A stretch of DNA of 6,177 bases, from the NCBI GenBank assembly GCA_031272575.1, contig JAISTO010000084.1:1-6177 (forward strand). The letters run 5' to 3'. Position 1 is the stretch's first letter, and every line of letters begins with the position of its first letter. Of the stretch, positions 1 through 5,811 are shown one piece after another. The DNA is from Treponema sp. Lineage in GTDB: Bacteria > Spirochaetota > Spirochaetia > Treponematales > Breznakiellaceae. A program made the translations under genes and the position numbers. The notes below the pieces were generated by a model, which was not told where the DNA came from, ran no database searches, and was given only the letters and a program-made list of their open reading frames with translations.

Positions 1-275
1 TAGCGCTGCTGGGGAAACTCGGGGTGCCGAAGGCAAAGATCGATCACGTGGTAAAGATGCTAAAACCGAGGAAGGTATCGAAAATGTTTGAAGTACTGGA
101 ACGAAACGTCAAAGCGGAGAGGGCGGCGCGGGACGCTTATTGGAAGACGCAGTTGCAGACCAAAGAGTCCGCTTGGAAAACCGAGCGCGACACATGGAAA
201 ACCCGCGAGTCTACTTGGCAGACTGAGAGGTCAAAACTACAGCGCCGCATAGCCGAACTGGAAGGACGGCGCTAA
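1..275 (+). CDS. C-terminal part of a coiled-coil protein, 5' end outside the window
   Basis: The reading frame is open from the left edge to a TAA at 273-275, so this is probably the end of a longer gene. A GTG at 24 could start an 83-residue protein, but no convincing ribosome binding site precedes it. Counting from that GTG, the tail is charged and helical, with tryptophans at residues 40, 51, 58 and 65. The last three are exactly seven apart, in units reading WKTERDT, WKTREST and WQTERSK, and the DNA shows matching degenerate 21-bp repeats from 174. This spacing is what a coiled coil with Trp in core positions would show. I do not recognise the family. Rpn-like PD-(D/E)XK proteins often end in charged helical tails, so that is one possibility. 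The function is unknown. Confidence 0.6.
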   Translation, partial: ALLGKLGVPKAKIDHVVKMLKPRKVSKMFEVLERNVKAERAARDAYWKTQLQTKESAWKTERDTWKTRESTWQTERSKLQRRIAELEGRR

Positions 276-283
276 CCCGACAG

Positions 284-314
284 AGCCCCCCCGCTCCCGC
301 GGGAGCGGGGCTTT
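284..314. terminator. GC-rich palindrome between convergent genes, probable bidirectional terminator
   Basis: Positions 289-310 form a perfect 22-base palindrome, CCCCGCTCCCG followed by its reverse complement. AGC at 284-286 can pair with GCT at 310-312 if three C residues bulge out. It lies 13 bases after the stop of the plus-strand gene and about 45 bases beyond the stop of the minus-strand ligase, so it can serve both. The T run is short (TTT at 312-314), so termination may be inefficient or partly factor-dependent. Confidence 0.6.
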
Positions 315-355
315 GGCTCGCAGGGCGCTGCTCAAGCCGCGGAGTAACGGGGCTT

Positions 356-1591
356 TCAATACCGGTTGTCGAAGATGCGGGTCGACTTTTTTTCGCTCCG
401 CGGCAGTTCCCCCATGCTCACCGCATGGGGTTTTGGGGTGACATTGAGCTTCTCTTTGAAGACATCCTCCACCGTCTTCTCGAGCGCCTTCCGCGCCTCC
501 GCGCCGGTAATCGTCGTCTCGAAGAGCAGGTTCAGTATGTCCCGGCCGTTGAGGTGATCAATCTGAATCTGGTACTCGCTCGAGACCCCCGGTATCGTGG
601 AGAGCACCTCGTCCACGCGGCCGGGGTAGATCATCGTGCCCTTCACCTTGACCATGTCGTCCGAGCGCCCGAGTATGGCCGCGATGCGCGGGAAGGGGCT
701 GCCGCAGGGGCAGGGCCCGGGGATTTCCTTGGTGAGGTCATGGGTGCGGTAGCGGATCAGGGGCGCGCCCTCCTTGCAGAGCGTCGTGATCACGATCTCG
801 CCGGTCTCGCCTTCCTTGACGAGCGCGCCGGTCGCGGGGTTGATGATCTCGTAATAGAAAAAGTCGGTCCACAGGTGCATACCGCTCTGCACCGTGCAGT
901 TTATGCCTATGCCCGGGCCGTAGACCTCGGTGAGGCCGTAAATGTCATACAGTTCGACCCCCAATTCGTTCGCGATACGCGCCCGCATTTTTTCACCCCA
1001 GCGCTCTGAGCCGATGACCCCCTTGCGGAGGCAGAGCCGGTCACGCAGCCCGCGCTTCTCGATTTCCTCCGCCAGAAGGAGCGCGTAGGATGAGGTCGCG
1101 CCGAGCACCGTGGTGCGGAGGTCTTCCATCATTTTGAGTTGCTTGTCCGTGTTGCCGGGACCCATGGGGATCGCCATGGCACCGAGGAGTTCGGCGCCCA
1201 GTTGAAAGCCGATGCCCGCGGTCCAGAGCCCGTAGCCGGGGGTCACCTGGATGCGGTCTTTGGGGGTTATGCCCGCGGTCTGGTAACAGCGGGCGAACAT
1301 CAGCGCCCAGTCGTTCACGTCCTTTTGGGTATAGGGGATGATGACGGGCGCGCCGGTCGTCCCGGATGACGAGTGCACACGCACGATGCGGTCCTCGTCC
1401 ACCGCGCAGAGCCCCAGCGGGTAGGCGTCGCGGAGGTCCTCCTTGCCGGTAAAGGGCAGTTTTTCGAAATCCGCCTTCGTTTTGATGTCCGCGGGCTCAA
1501 GCCCTGCGAAGCGTTTCTTGTAAAAGGGCCCCTGTTTCGCGGCCCCGATAGACGCCCGGATTTTTTCGAGCATCGCATCGTTCAGTTCCAT
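356..1591 (-). CDS. paaK: Phenylacetate-CoA ligase (PaaK family)
   Basis: This 411-residue protein is an ANL-superfamily adenylate-forming enzyme of the PaaK type. The family converts an aryl acetate, classically phenylacetate, plus ATP and CoA into the aryl-acyl-CoA, AMP and PPi in the cytoplasm. Visible motifs are the P-loop SSSGTTGAP at residues 74-82, YDIYGLTE at 215-222, YRTHDLT at 281-287, the hinge GRSDDMVKVKG at 308-318, and PRSEKKSTRI at 397-406. Lys402 in the last motif sits where the family's catalytic lysine is expected. The CPCG at 294-297 just before the hinge is also typical. The length is slightly below the usual 430 or so. The start is supported by AAGGAG at 1598-1603, six bases before the ATG. 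In anaerobes such enzymes often partner indolepyruvate:ferredoxin oxidoreductase in aromatic amino acid breakdown, but no such gene is present here. The exact substrate cannot be read from sequence. Confidence 0.93.
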   Translation of the reverse strand: MELNDAMLEKIRASIGAAKQGPFYKKRFAGLEPADIKTKADFEKLPFTGKEDLRDAYPLGLCAVDEDRIVRVHSSSGTTGAPVIIPYTQKDVNDWALMFARCYQTAGITPKDRIQVTPGYGLWTAGIGFQLGAELLGAMAIPMGPGNTDKQLKMMEDLRTTVLGATSSYALLLAEEIEKRGLRDRLCLRKGVIGSERWGEKMRARIANELGVELYDIYGLTEVYGPGIGINCTVQSGMHLWTDFFYYEIINPATGALVKEGETGEIVITTLCKEGAPLIRYRTHDLTKEIPGPCPCGSPFPRIAAILGRSDDMVKVKGTMIYPGRVDEVLSTIPGVSSEYQIQIDHLNGRDILNLLFETTITGAEARKALEKTVEDVFKEKLNVTPKPHAVSMGELPRSEKKSTRIFDNRY

Positions 1592-1630
1592 AGCGCACTC
1601 CTTAGCAGCCTGTCGGTCTGCTATGTTAAG

Positions 1631-1659
1631 ATGTTACTATGAAAAGAAACGATTGTCAA
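1631..1659 (-). promoter_or_regulatory. Sigma-70-type promoter of the paaK-type gene
   Basis: On the minus strand a perfect -35 TTGACA (1654-1659) is followed after exactly 17 bases by TAACAT (1631-1636), a 4 of 6 match to the -10 box. It lies about 40 bases upstream of the ATG and starts 11 bases beyond the tRNA 3' end. The ligase can therefore be transcribed independently of the tRNA and of nifB. Confidence 0.65.
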
Positions 1660-1670
1660 GGGGGAATTTT

Positions 1671-1741
1671 AGCGGACGACGGGAGTCGAACCCGCGTCAC
1701 AAGCTTGGGAAGCTTGGATAATGCCGTTATATGACGTCCGC
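1671..1741 (-). tRNA. tRNA-Gly (anticodon CCC)
   Basis: The minus strand folds as a full cloverleaf of 71 bases. The acceptor stem GCGGACG/CGTCCGC is a perfect 7 bp. The D arm is short (ATA/TAT around a loop containing GG). The anticodon stem CAAGC/GCTTG is perfect, with loop TTCCCAA giving anticodon CCC for the glycine codon GGG. The T arm is GCGGG/CCCGT with loop TTCGACT. The discriminator is T and CCA is not encoded, so it must be added after transcription. The gene sits between nifB and paaK on the same strand. No second copy of its 3' end is seen in the window, so there is no sign that it served as an integration site here. Confidence 0.93.
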
Positions 1742-1749
1742 ATATTGAT

Positions 1750-1778
1750 AGTATAGCATATATGAAAAGTTTTGTCAA
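1750..1778 (-). promoter_or_regulatory. Near-consensus promoter of the tRNA-Gly gene
   Basis: TTGACA (1773-1778) and TATACT (1750-1755, 5 of 6) are separated by exactly 17 bases on the minus strand. The expected start site, around 1743, leaves a leader of only about two bases before the mature tRNA 5' end at 1741. A second TTGACA lies 12 bases further upstream (1785-1790) but has no properly spaced -10 box. Confidence 0.8.
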
Positions 1779-1792
1779 TACAAATGTCAAAA

Positions 1793-1853
1793 AAAACGCG
1801 CGATTTTTTGTTTTTTGAACCGTCATCCCGCGGTGTGCAAGCGCGGAGTGACG
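1793..1853 (-). terminator. Hairpin across the nifB stop codon, with downstream T run
   Basis: On the minus strand, CGTCACTCCGCG (1842-1853) pairs with CGCGGGATGACG (1821-1832) around a 9-base loop, as a 12-bp stem with one mismatch and one G-T pair. The nifB stop codon TGA lies inside the 3' arm. About 20 bases downstream comes an A-rich stretch, then CGCGCG, then a run of eight T. The separation of hairpin and T run is not classical, so termination is plausible but unproven. The stem also carries a sequence motif found elsewhere in the window and may be a REP-like dispersed repeat. Confidence 0.45.
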
Positions 1854-3046
1854 AACGCCCTAATCGCCTTGTCGATATAGTCGTACCCCATGACGGCGCG
1901 GATGCCCCGTTCGGCCAGGGCCCGACGGGGCGCTTCCCCGATGCGGAGGGCGAGGACGGCAGCGCAGTCGGCAAGCGTGTCGAAGACCCCCTCCCGCTTA
2001 TCCTGGCCGCAGGCGGCGCTGCCGTTTGCGCCGCAGTACCGGGCGACCGGGCGCTCCTCGAGGAAGCGCACCGCGCCGCTCCGGTACTCGTAGACGCGGA
2101 AGGCCTCGGCATGGCCAAAGTGCTCGTCCACAAGCACGCCTGATTTGCTGGCCACCGCCACCCGTATCCCATCGCCGCCGCCGCCCGCCGGGGCGGGGGC
2201 CTCCGCCGCGCCGCGGCACTCATCGGAGAGGGGGATGTCCTCGCCGAGGAGGCCCGCGGCGTCCGCGCGGCACTGGACGCAGTGGTACATCTGCGGCAGT
2301 ATGGCCTCGCACTTTTTTCGGACCGCATCCAGTTCCGCGCGGCTCAGCATGGGCAGCGACTCGAAGAGGGTACCCTTCACCGGTATCAGTTGCATGATGT
2401 TCGTCAGGGCCGCGCCCGCGTCCTTTGCCTTTTGCGCGATGGCCTCGATTTCCGGCTCGTTGAGGTCTTTGATCAGCACGATGTTCACCTTGACCCGCAG
2501 GCCCAGGGCCGCGGCGTCCGCGATGCCGGCGGCCTGCTTTTCGAGGAGGAGCGCGGCGGCATCTTCGCGGAGGAGGCGCTGTCCCTCAAAGTCGACATAG
2601 CGGTAGATGCGCCGCGCGGTCGCCGTGTTGACGGCATTCATCGTCACGGTGACATGGCTCACGCCGGCGCCGCGGAGGTCCCGCGCGTAACGGGAGAGGA
2701 GGAGGCCGTTGGTGGACACGCATAAGAGGACCTCGCGGTCAGCCTCGCGGATAAGGCGCAGGGTTTGCAGCGCGGCCTCGATGTTGGCGAGGGCATCCCC
2801 GGGGCCCGCTATGCCCACGACGCGTATACTGCCGGTCAGTTTTTTGACCGCCAGAAAGCGCTCGAGGGCCTCCTCCGGCGTGAGCACCTTCGAGGTGACC
2901 CCCGGCCGGCTCTCGTTCACGCAGTCAAAGGCCCTGCGGCAGTAGTTGCACTGGATGTTGCACCCGGGCGCCACCGGCAAATGCACCCGCCCCGCAATTT
3001 TCGCGCACCCCCCGTCAAAGCAGGGGTGCGGAATGGTTTCTCGCAT
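1823..3046 (-). CDS. nifB: NifB: radical-SAM NifB-co synthase fused to a NifX-like domain
   Basis: This 407-residue protein matches the two-domain form of NifB, which fuses two Fe-S clusters with a carbide and a sulfide to make NifB-co, the core of the nitrogenase cofactor. The radical-SAM cysteines C29, C33 and C36 lie in CNIQCNYC. They are framed by HPCF (7-10), C14, C42 and NESRPGV, all typical of NifB. GIAGPGD is at 78-84, and the distal CVQCRADAAGLLGED (256-270) carries C256 and C259, where further cluster ligands are expected. An Ala/Gly-rich linker (about 279-292) leads to a NifX/NafY-type cofactor-binding domain (about 293-398) with VDEHFGHAEAF. The start has a strong AAGGAGG six bases upstream. 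The final residues TPRLHTAG are encoded by the hairpin repeat and look like an added tail. It lies 176 bp downstream of nifH on the same strand. Confidence 0.93.
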   Translation of the reverse strand: MRETIPHPCFDGGCAKIAGRVHLPVAPGCNIQCNYCRRAFDCVNESRPGVTSKVLTPEEALERFLAVKKLTGSIRVVGIAGPGDALANIEAALQTLRLIREADREVLLCVSTNGLLLSRYARDLRGAGVSHVTVTMNAVNTATARRIYRYVDFEGQRLLREDAAALLLEKQAAGIADAAALGLRVKVNIVLIKDLNEPEIEAIAQKAKDAGAALTNIMQLIPVKGTLFESLPMLSRAELDAVRKKCEAILPQMYHCVQCRADAAGLLGEDIPLSDECRGAAEAPAPAGGGGDGIRVAVASKSGVLVDEHFGHAEAFRVYEYRSGAVRFLEERPVARYCGANGSAACGQDKREGVFDTLADCAAVLALRIGEAPRRALAERGIRAVMGYDYIDKAIRAFVTPRLHTAG

Positions 3047-3052
3047 GGTAAG

Positions 3053-3059
3053 CCTCCTT
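3053..3059 (-). promoter_or_regulatory. Ribosome binding site of nifB
   Basis: AAGGAGG on the minus strand stands six bases before the nifB ATG and directly next to the outer arm of the intergenic hairpin (which starts at 3061). Folding of that hairpin could therefore affect access to this site. No convincing separate nifB promoter is seen between nifH and nifB. Confidence 0.75.
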
Positions 3060-3060
3060 G

Positions 3061-3193
3061 TAGGGAGTGGGGAGTGGGGAGTGGCTTGCGCTCAGCTCGT
3101 AGGTTGCGCCTAATATCGTCAAGTGTTTCGGTAGTCCACGCAACCTGCAAACGCCGCGCACCCTACTCCCTACTCCCCACTCCCCACTCCCCA
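3061..3193. repeat. Large inverted repeat made of 7-bp units between nifH and nifB
   Basis: The left arm, 3061-3084, consists of heptamers TAGGGAG, TGGGGAG, TGGGGAG. The right arm, 3161-3193, carries five complementary units of CTCCCTA or CTCCCCA type. Positions 3061-3084 pair with 3170-3193 at 22 of 24 bases. An inner stem, GTAGGTTGCG (3099-3108) with CGCAACCTGC (3139-3148), stacks inside, leaving a 30-base loop. Transcribed as part of the nif mRNA this would form a long stable hairpin. It could act as an attenuator, a processing site or an RNA-stabilising element, or simply be an inserted repeat. Confidence 0.8.
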
Positions 3194-3222
3194 AGCGCTA
3201 CGCGCCCTTTCACTACGCCGCC

Positions 3223-4062
3223 CTATATCTTATACTCCGGCATCTCTATCATCCCGTGTTCCAGGAGCAGGGCCTCGAGGCGTTCCTGGGGGACCGGCTC
3301 CGGGATAGTGAAGCGCGTGTTCGAGTCCACGGCCTCGGCGAGGGCGCGGTATTCGGCGGCCTGGTGACACTCGCTCTTGTACTGGAGCACGGTCTGGCGG
3401 TTGATCTCCGCGTGCTGCACGATGTTGTCGCGGGGAATGAAGTAGAGCAACTGGCTGTTGATCTCCTGGGCGAAGGCGCGGAGGAGGGGCAGTTCGTTGT
3501 CCACATTGCGGCTGTTGCAGATGATCCCCCCCAGGCGCACATCCCCCTTGACCGCGTACTTCTTGATGCCCCGGCAGATGTTGTTCGCCGCGTAGAGGGC
3601 CATCATTTCGCCCGAGGCGACGATGTAGATTTCCTTCGCCTTGCCCTCGCGAATGGGCATGGCAAAGCCCCCGCAGACCACATCCCCCAGCACGTCGTAG
3701 AACACGTAATCCAGGTCGGCAGTGTAGGCGCCGAGGTTTTCGAGCATATCGATCGCGGTGATGATGCCCCGGCCCGCGCAGCCCACGCCCGGTTCCGGCC
3801 CGCCCGACTCGACGCAGCGGATACCCCGGTAGCCCGCGGCCACCAGGTTCGCGAGGTTCACCTGGCCCTGCGCATTGTCGCGGATCGTGTCGAGCACGGT
3901 TTTCTGGTGCAGCCCGTGCAGGAGGAGCCGCGTCGAGTCGGCCTTGGGGTCGCAGCCCACCACCATGATCTGCTTGCCCATCTCGGCAAGCGCGGCCGTG
4001 AGGTTCTGGGTGGTCGTCGACTTCCCGATGCCGCCCTTTCCATAAATTGCCACTTGTCTCAT
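3223..4062 (-). CDS. nifH: NifH: nitrogenase iron protein (dinitrogenase reductase family)
   Basis: This 279-residue ATPase is a clear NifH-family protein. Such proteins form homodimers holding one [4Fe-4S] cluster between subunits and pass electrons to a partner protein on ATP hydrolysis; they also serve in cofactor maturation. The P-loop GKGGIGKS is at residues 8-15, DPKADS at 39-43 onward, the cluster ligands are Cys95 (in GVGCAGRG) and Cys130 (in GDVVCGGFAMPIR), and Arg98 matches the ADP-ribosylation site of known NifH. The CGGFAMPIR context favours NifH over the BchL/ChlL branch. I start at MRQVAIYG rather than the in-frame ATG 11 codons upstream, because MRQ is the usual NifH start and has AAGGAG five bases before it. 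Its ATG overlaps the stop of the upstream lipocalin-like gene by ATGA. No nifD or nifK is adjacent, so its electron acceptor is unknown. Confidence 0.95.
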   Translation of the reverse strand: MRQVAIYGKGGIGKSTTTQNLTAALAEMGKQIMVVGCDPKADSTRLLLHGLHQKTVLDTIRDNAQGQVNLANLVAAGYRGIRCVESGGPEPGVGCAGRGIITAIDMLENLGAYTADLDYVFYDVLGDVVCGGFAMPIREGKAKEIYIVASGEMMALYAANNICRGIKKYAVKGDVRLGGIICNSRNVDNELPLLRAFAQEINSQLLYFIPRDNIVQHAEINRQTVLQYKSECHQAAEYRALAEAVDSNTRFTIPEPVPQERLEALLLEHGMIEMPEYKI

Positions 4063-5132
4063 TTTTTCTCCTTTCCCAAAAACATCAATTCCCACAACGC
4101 GGTGGTTTCAGGTTGATTTCCGATCCCCTCGAGAGAAGCGGTTCCGGTAAAACGATGATAGGCTCCGTCGAAACCGGAGAGTTTCGCCAGCAGTTTGATG
4201 ATGCCGTGCACATCATTTAGCATGGGGAAAAGCAGGATGCTTTTTTCACGGCGATAGGTCACGCGCAGGCGTCTGTTCCCATCATCATATTCGTAGCTGA
4301 GGACATTGTGAGTGGGTTTGCCCGTGGCAGGTTCGACCCATTCCTCCAGCGCCGAAAAGGTTACGCGCTCCGCATCCTCCGCGATAATTTCCGGGCCGCG
4401 GGCAATCAAAAAAATCGGAAAGGTTTGGTACCCGTATTTTTTCTCCGCCCAAATAAACGAAGTGATGATCGTGTAGTCCCCGATGTTCGCGCGCCCCCAA
4501 TACCAGTGATGCAAAATCTTTCGAATGTTGACGTTCCCCCAGTTGTGATCGTGGTAACCGGTACCGCTGTGCGTTTCGGTTTTTCCATTTATGGTGATGG
4601 CTGCCGAGACCCGCCCCGCGGGTACCGCCGCAAGCCATGCGAAGTAGTCACGGTCATCAGCGCCGAAAAAGAGGCGCCCGGTTTCGGGGCGCCAGGGCCG
4701 CGTGGTGCTCCGCAAGGTGACATCCGCGGTAATACCGTCATCCTGAAAAAAGACGCGGTACTCGCGGAGGCCGCCGCGGTCGGAGAACACGCAGGGGCCT
4801 ATGCGCACGTCGCAGTGGTCCGCCGCCGCGCTGAAATCGGAGCGGCGCTTTGGGCGGAAGACCCGCGAGTGCTCCGCGCCCTCAGGCGTGACCAGGCGGA
4901 GTGTCACATGGGGGTCGGGCGCGGCGCCGGGGGAGCTCATCGGCTTCGTGTAAAACACGATCACGAGGCTGGCGCCGCCATCGAAGCGCGCGTCAAAGTA
5001 CCACCACTCGTAGGTGCCCCGCAGGCCGCCCCCCGTGCGGGTGCCGTCCTCCCAGGGCGCGACGGTATCCTGGGCAAGCCCCAGCCGCGCATAGTCCTGC
5101 GGGCTCTTCCCCAGACGCGCCGGTTTTTTCAT
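4059..5132 (-). CDS. CrtC/AttH-type lipocalin-like domain protein
   Basis: This 357-residue protein resembles the family that includes the carotenoid hydratase CrtC (hydroxyneurosporene synthase) and AttH-like proteins, built of two lipocalin-like beta domains. Recognisable marks are the N-terminal EWWYFDARF (42-50) and the conserved GTGYHDHNWGN (190-200), followed by an aromatic-rich HHWYWGR (208-214). No signal peptide or membrane helix is visible, so it probably stays in the cytoplasm or at the membrane face. Its ATG overlaps the stop of the membrane protein gene (ATGA at 5129-5132), and its stop overlaps the nifH start (4059-4062). A GGGAGG lies four bases before the ATG. No other carotenoid gene is seen, so hydration of a carotenoid should not be assumed; the role beside nifH is unknown. 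The open frame extends further upstream to 5696, but that part is an Arg-rich shadow of the membrane protein gene. Confidence 0.82.
   Translation of the reverse strand: MKKPARLGKSPQDYARLGLAQDTVAPWEDGTRTGGGLRGTYEWWYFDARFDGGASLVIVFYTKPMSSPGAAPDPHVTLRLVTPEGAEHSRVFRPKRRSDFSAAADHCDVRIGPCVFSDRGGLREYRVFFQDDGITADVTLRSTTRPWRPETGRLFFGADDRDYFAWLAAVPAGRVSAAITINGKTETHSGTGYHDHNWGNVNIRKILHHWYWGRANIGDYTIITSFIWAEKKYGYQTFPIFLIARGPEIIAEDAERVTFSALEEWVEPATGKPTHNVLSYEYDDGNRRLRVTYRREKSILLFPMLNDVHGIIKLLAKLSGFDGAYHRFTGTASLEGIGNQPETTALWELMFLGKEKK
4068..4073 (-). promoter_or_regulatory. Ribosome binding site of nifH inside the upstream gene
   Basis: AAGGAG on the minus strand lies five bases before the nifH ATG and is read as Lys-Glu codons at the very end of the lipocalin-like gene. 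It decides the nifH start at 4062 over the longer open frame from 4095. It also implies that ribosomes finishing the upstream gene can restart on nifH. Confidence 0.85.
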
Positions 5133-5650
5133 GCGGCCTCCCTCCCCCTGCGCGCGCTGACGAAAAACAACGCGCCGTCCGCCCCCGCGATGACGATCGT
5201 CACGAGGAGGAGGTACAGGTACGCGGCCGTGCCGGTAGTGAAGTTGCGCCAGCGGGAGACGAGGCTGAAGACGAGGAGCGCTGCCTGGAGGGCGGAGGCG
5301 GCGGCCGCGGCGTAGTTGCCGGCGCGCGCCTTGCGGGTGCTGAACGCGGGCGCGTCGAACGCGAGGAGTTCGAAGTGCGCGAGGAGCGCGGCCGCGAACA
5401 GCAGAAGCGGCGCGGACACGAGCAGGATGCTGGCGAGGCCCGGCGGGTAGCGCGCGAGGTTCAGCGCGGAGAGCACGATGAGGTACACCGCGCCCGCGCC
5501 CCCGAGCCGGGCGGCGATGTAAGTCCAGACGCCGCAGACCTTCTTGCCCGCACGCTTCCGCCGCCGCGCGACGGCCTGCAGGACAAACGAAAAAAGCGCC
5601 AGAGCGAGCCCCAGAAGCGGCCCGGTCACCCTGGTAAGAAAAACTCCCAT
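5129..5650 (-). CDS. Small integral membrane protein with five predicted helices, function unknown
   Basis: This 173-residue protein is not one I recognise. It is mostly hydrophobic, with likely membrane segments at about residues 8-27, 47-65, 72-95, 112-132 and 141-164. The basic stretch RRRKRAGKK (29-37), the loop STRKARAG (104-111) and the C-terminal SARRGR suggest the N-terminus is outside and the C-terminus inside by the positive-inside rule. The start has AAGGAG five bases upstream. It is the first gene after the operon promoter, and its stop overlaps the start of the lipocalin-like gene by ATGA. The tight coupling suggests the two proteins are made in step and may work together, perhaps with the membrane protein anchoring the lipocalin-like one; that is inference. 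No catalytic motif is visible. Confidence 0.78.
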   Translation of the reverse strand: MGVFLTRVTGPLLGLALALFSFVLQAVARRRKRAGKKVCGVWTYIAARLGGAGAVYLIVLSALNLARYPPGLASILLVSAPLLLFAAALLAHFELLAFDAPAFSTRKARAGNYAAAAASALQAALLVFSLVSRWRNFTTGTAAYLYLLLVTIVIAGADGALFFVSARRGREAA

Positions 5651-5693
5651 ACATACTCCTTTTGGGCAGCCCGACGGCGCCCCCTGTATAAAT

Positions 5694-5708
5694 CATAGTA
5701 ATACTATG
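5694..5708. promoter_or_regulatory. Operator-like palindrome at the operon start
   Basis: CATAGT (5694-5699) and ACTATG (5703-5708) form a perfect inverted repeat around three bases. On the minus strand it falls just after the predicted transcription start at about 5710, where a bound repressor would block the promoter. The regulator is unknown, and AT-rich DNA can hold such palindromes by chance. Confidence 0.4.
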
Positions 5709-5716
5709 TATTTGGT

Positions 5717-5745
5717 AGGATATAATGTCTGACTATTTTTGTCAA
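5717..5745 (-). promoter_or_regulatory. Promoter of the membrane protein / lipocalin-like / nifH operon
   Basis: A perfect -35 TTGACA (5740-5745) is followed after 17 bases by TATCCT (5717-5722), a 4 of 6 match to the -10 box. This gives an untranslated leader of roughly 60 bases before the ATG at 5650. No GG-N10-GC type sigma-54 promoter, common for nif genes in proteobacteria, is apparent here. Confidence 0.6.
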
Positions 5746-5763
5746 GAGGGGGGGAGGGGTGAG

Positions 5764-5798
5764 GAGTTAGGGGTTAGGAAAGAGGAATTAGAACTTAG
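5764..5798. repeat. Degenerate 7-bp tandem repeat
   Basis: Five consecutive heptamers can be read: GAGTTAG, GGGTTAG, GAAAGAG, GAATTAG and AACTTAG, preceded by a G-rich run from 5746. The period matches the 7-bp repeats between nifH and nifB, although the unit has drifted. Confidence 0.55.
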
Positions 5799-5811
5799 GC
5801 TATCCCTATTC

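Noticed and set aside
425..1009. Plus-strand open frame (194 codons) across the paaK-type gene
   Set aside because: It is antisense to a well-supported ligase whose motifs lie in the other strand.
356..1591. paaK-type gene as part of the nif operon
   Set aside because: It has its own well-formed promoter, and a tRNA gene with its own promoter lies in between.
2917..3150. Minus-strand open frame through the nifH-nifB gap, out of frame with nifB
   Set aside because: Part of it covers the inner stem and left arm of the inverted repeat and the rest is a shadow of nifB; there is no sign of a real protein.
4063..4095. Longer nifH start, 11 codons upstream
   Set aside because: The NifH family starts at MRQ, and the ribosome binding site lies inside this proposed extension.
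3256..4116. Long plus-strand open frame (286 codons) across nifH
   Set aside because: It is antisense to a clearly recognisable NifH and is explained by GC-rich codon use; its translation shows no motif.
4308..5315. Plus-strand open frame (335 codons) across the lipocalin-like and membrane protein genes
   Set aside because: It is antisense to two coupled genes, and its product has no recognisable domain.
5133..5696. N-terminal extension of the lipocalin-like frame up to 5696
   Set aside because: The extension is Arg/Ala/Pro-rich, matches no family, and overlaps the membrane protein gene in another frame. The ATGA overlap at 5129-5132 gives a better start.
5721..5726. TATAAT on the plus strand as a -10 box
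   Set aside because: No -35 box stands at the right distance upstream and no plus-strand gene follows.
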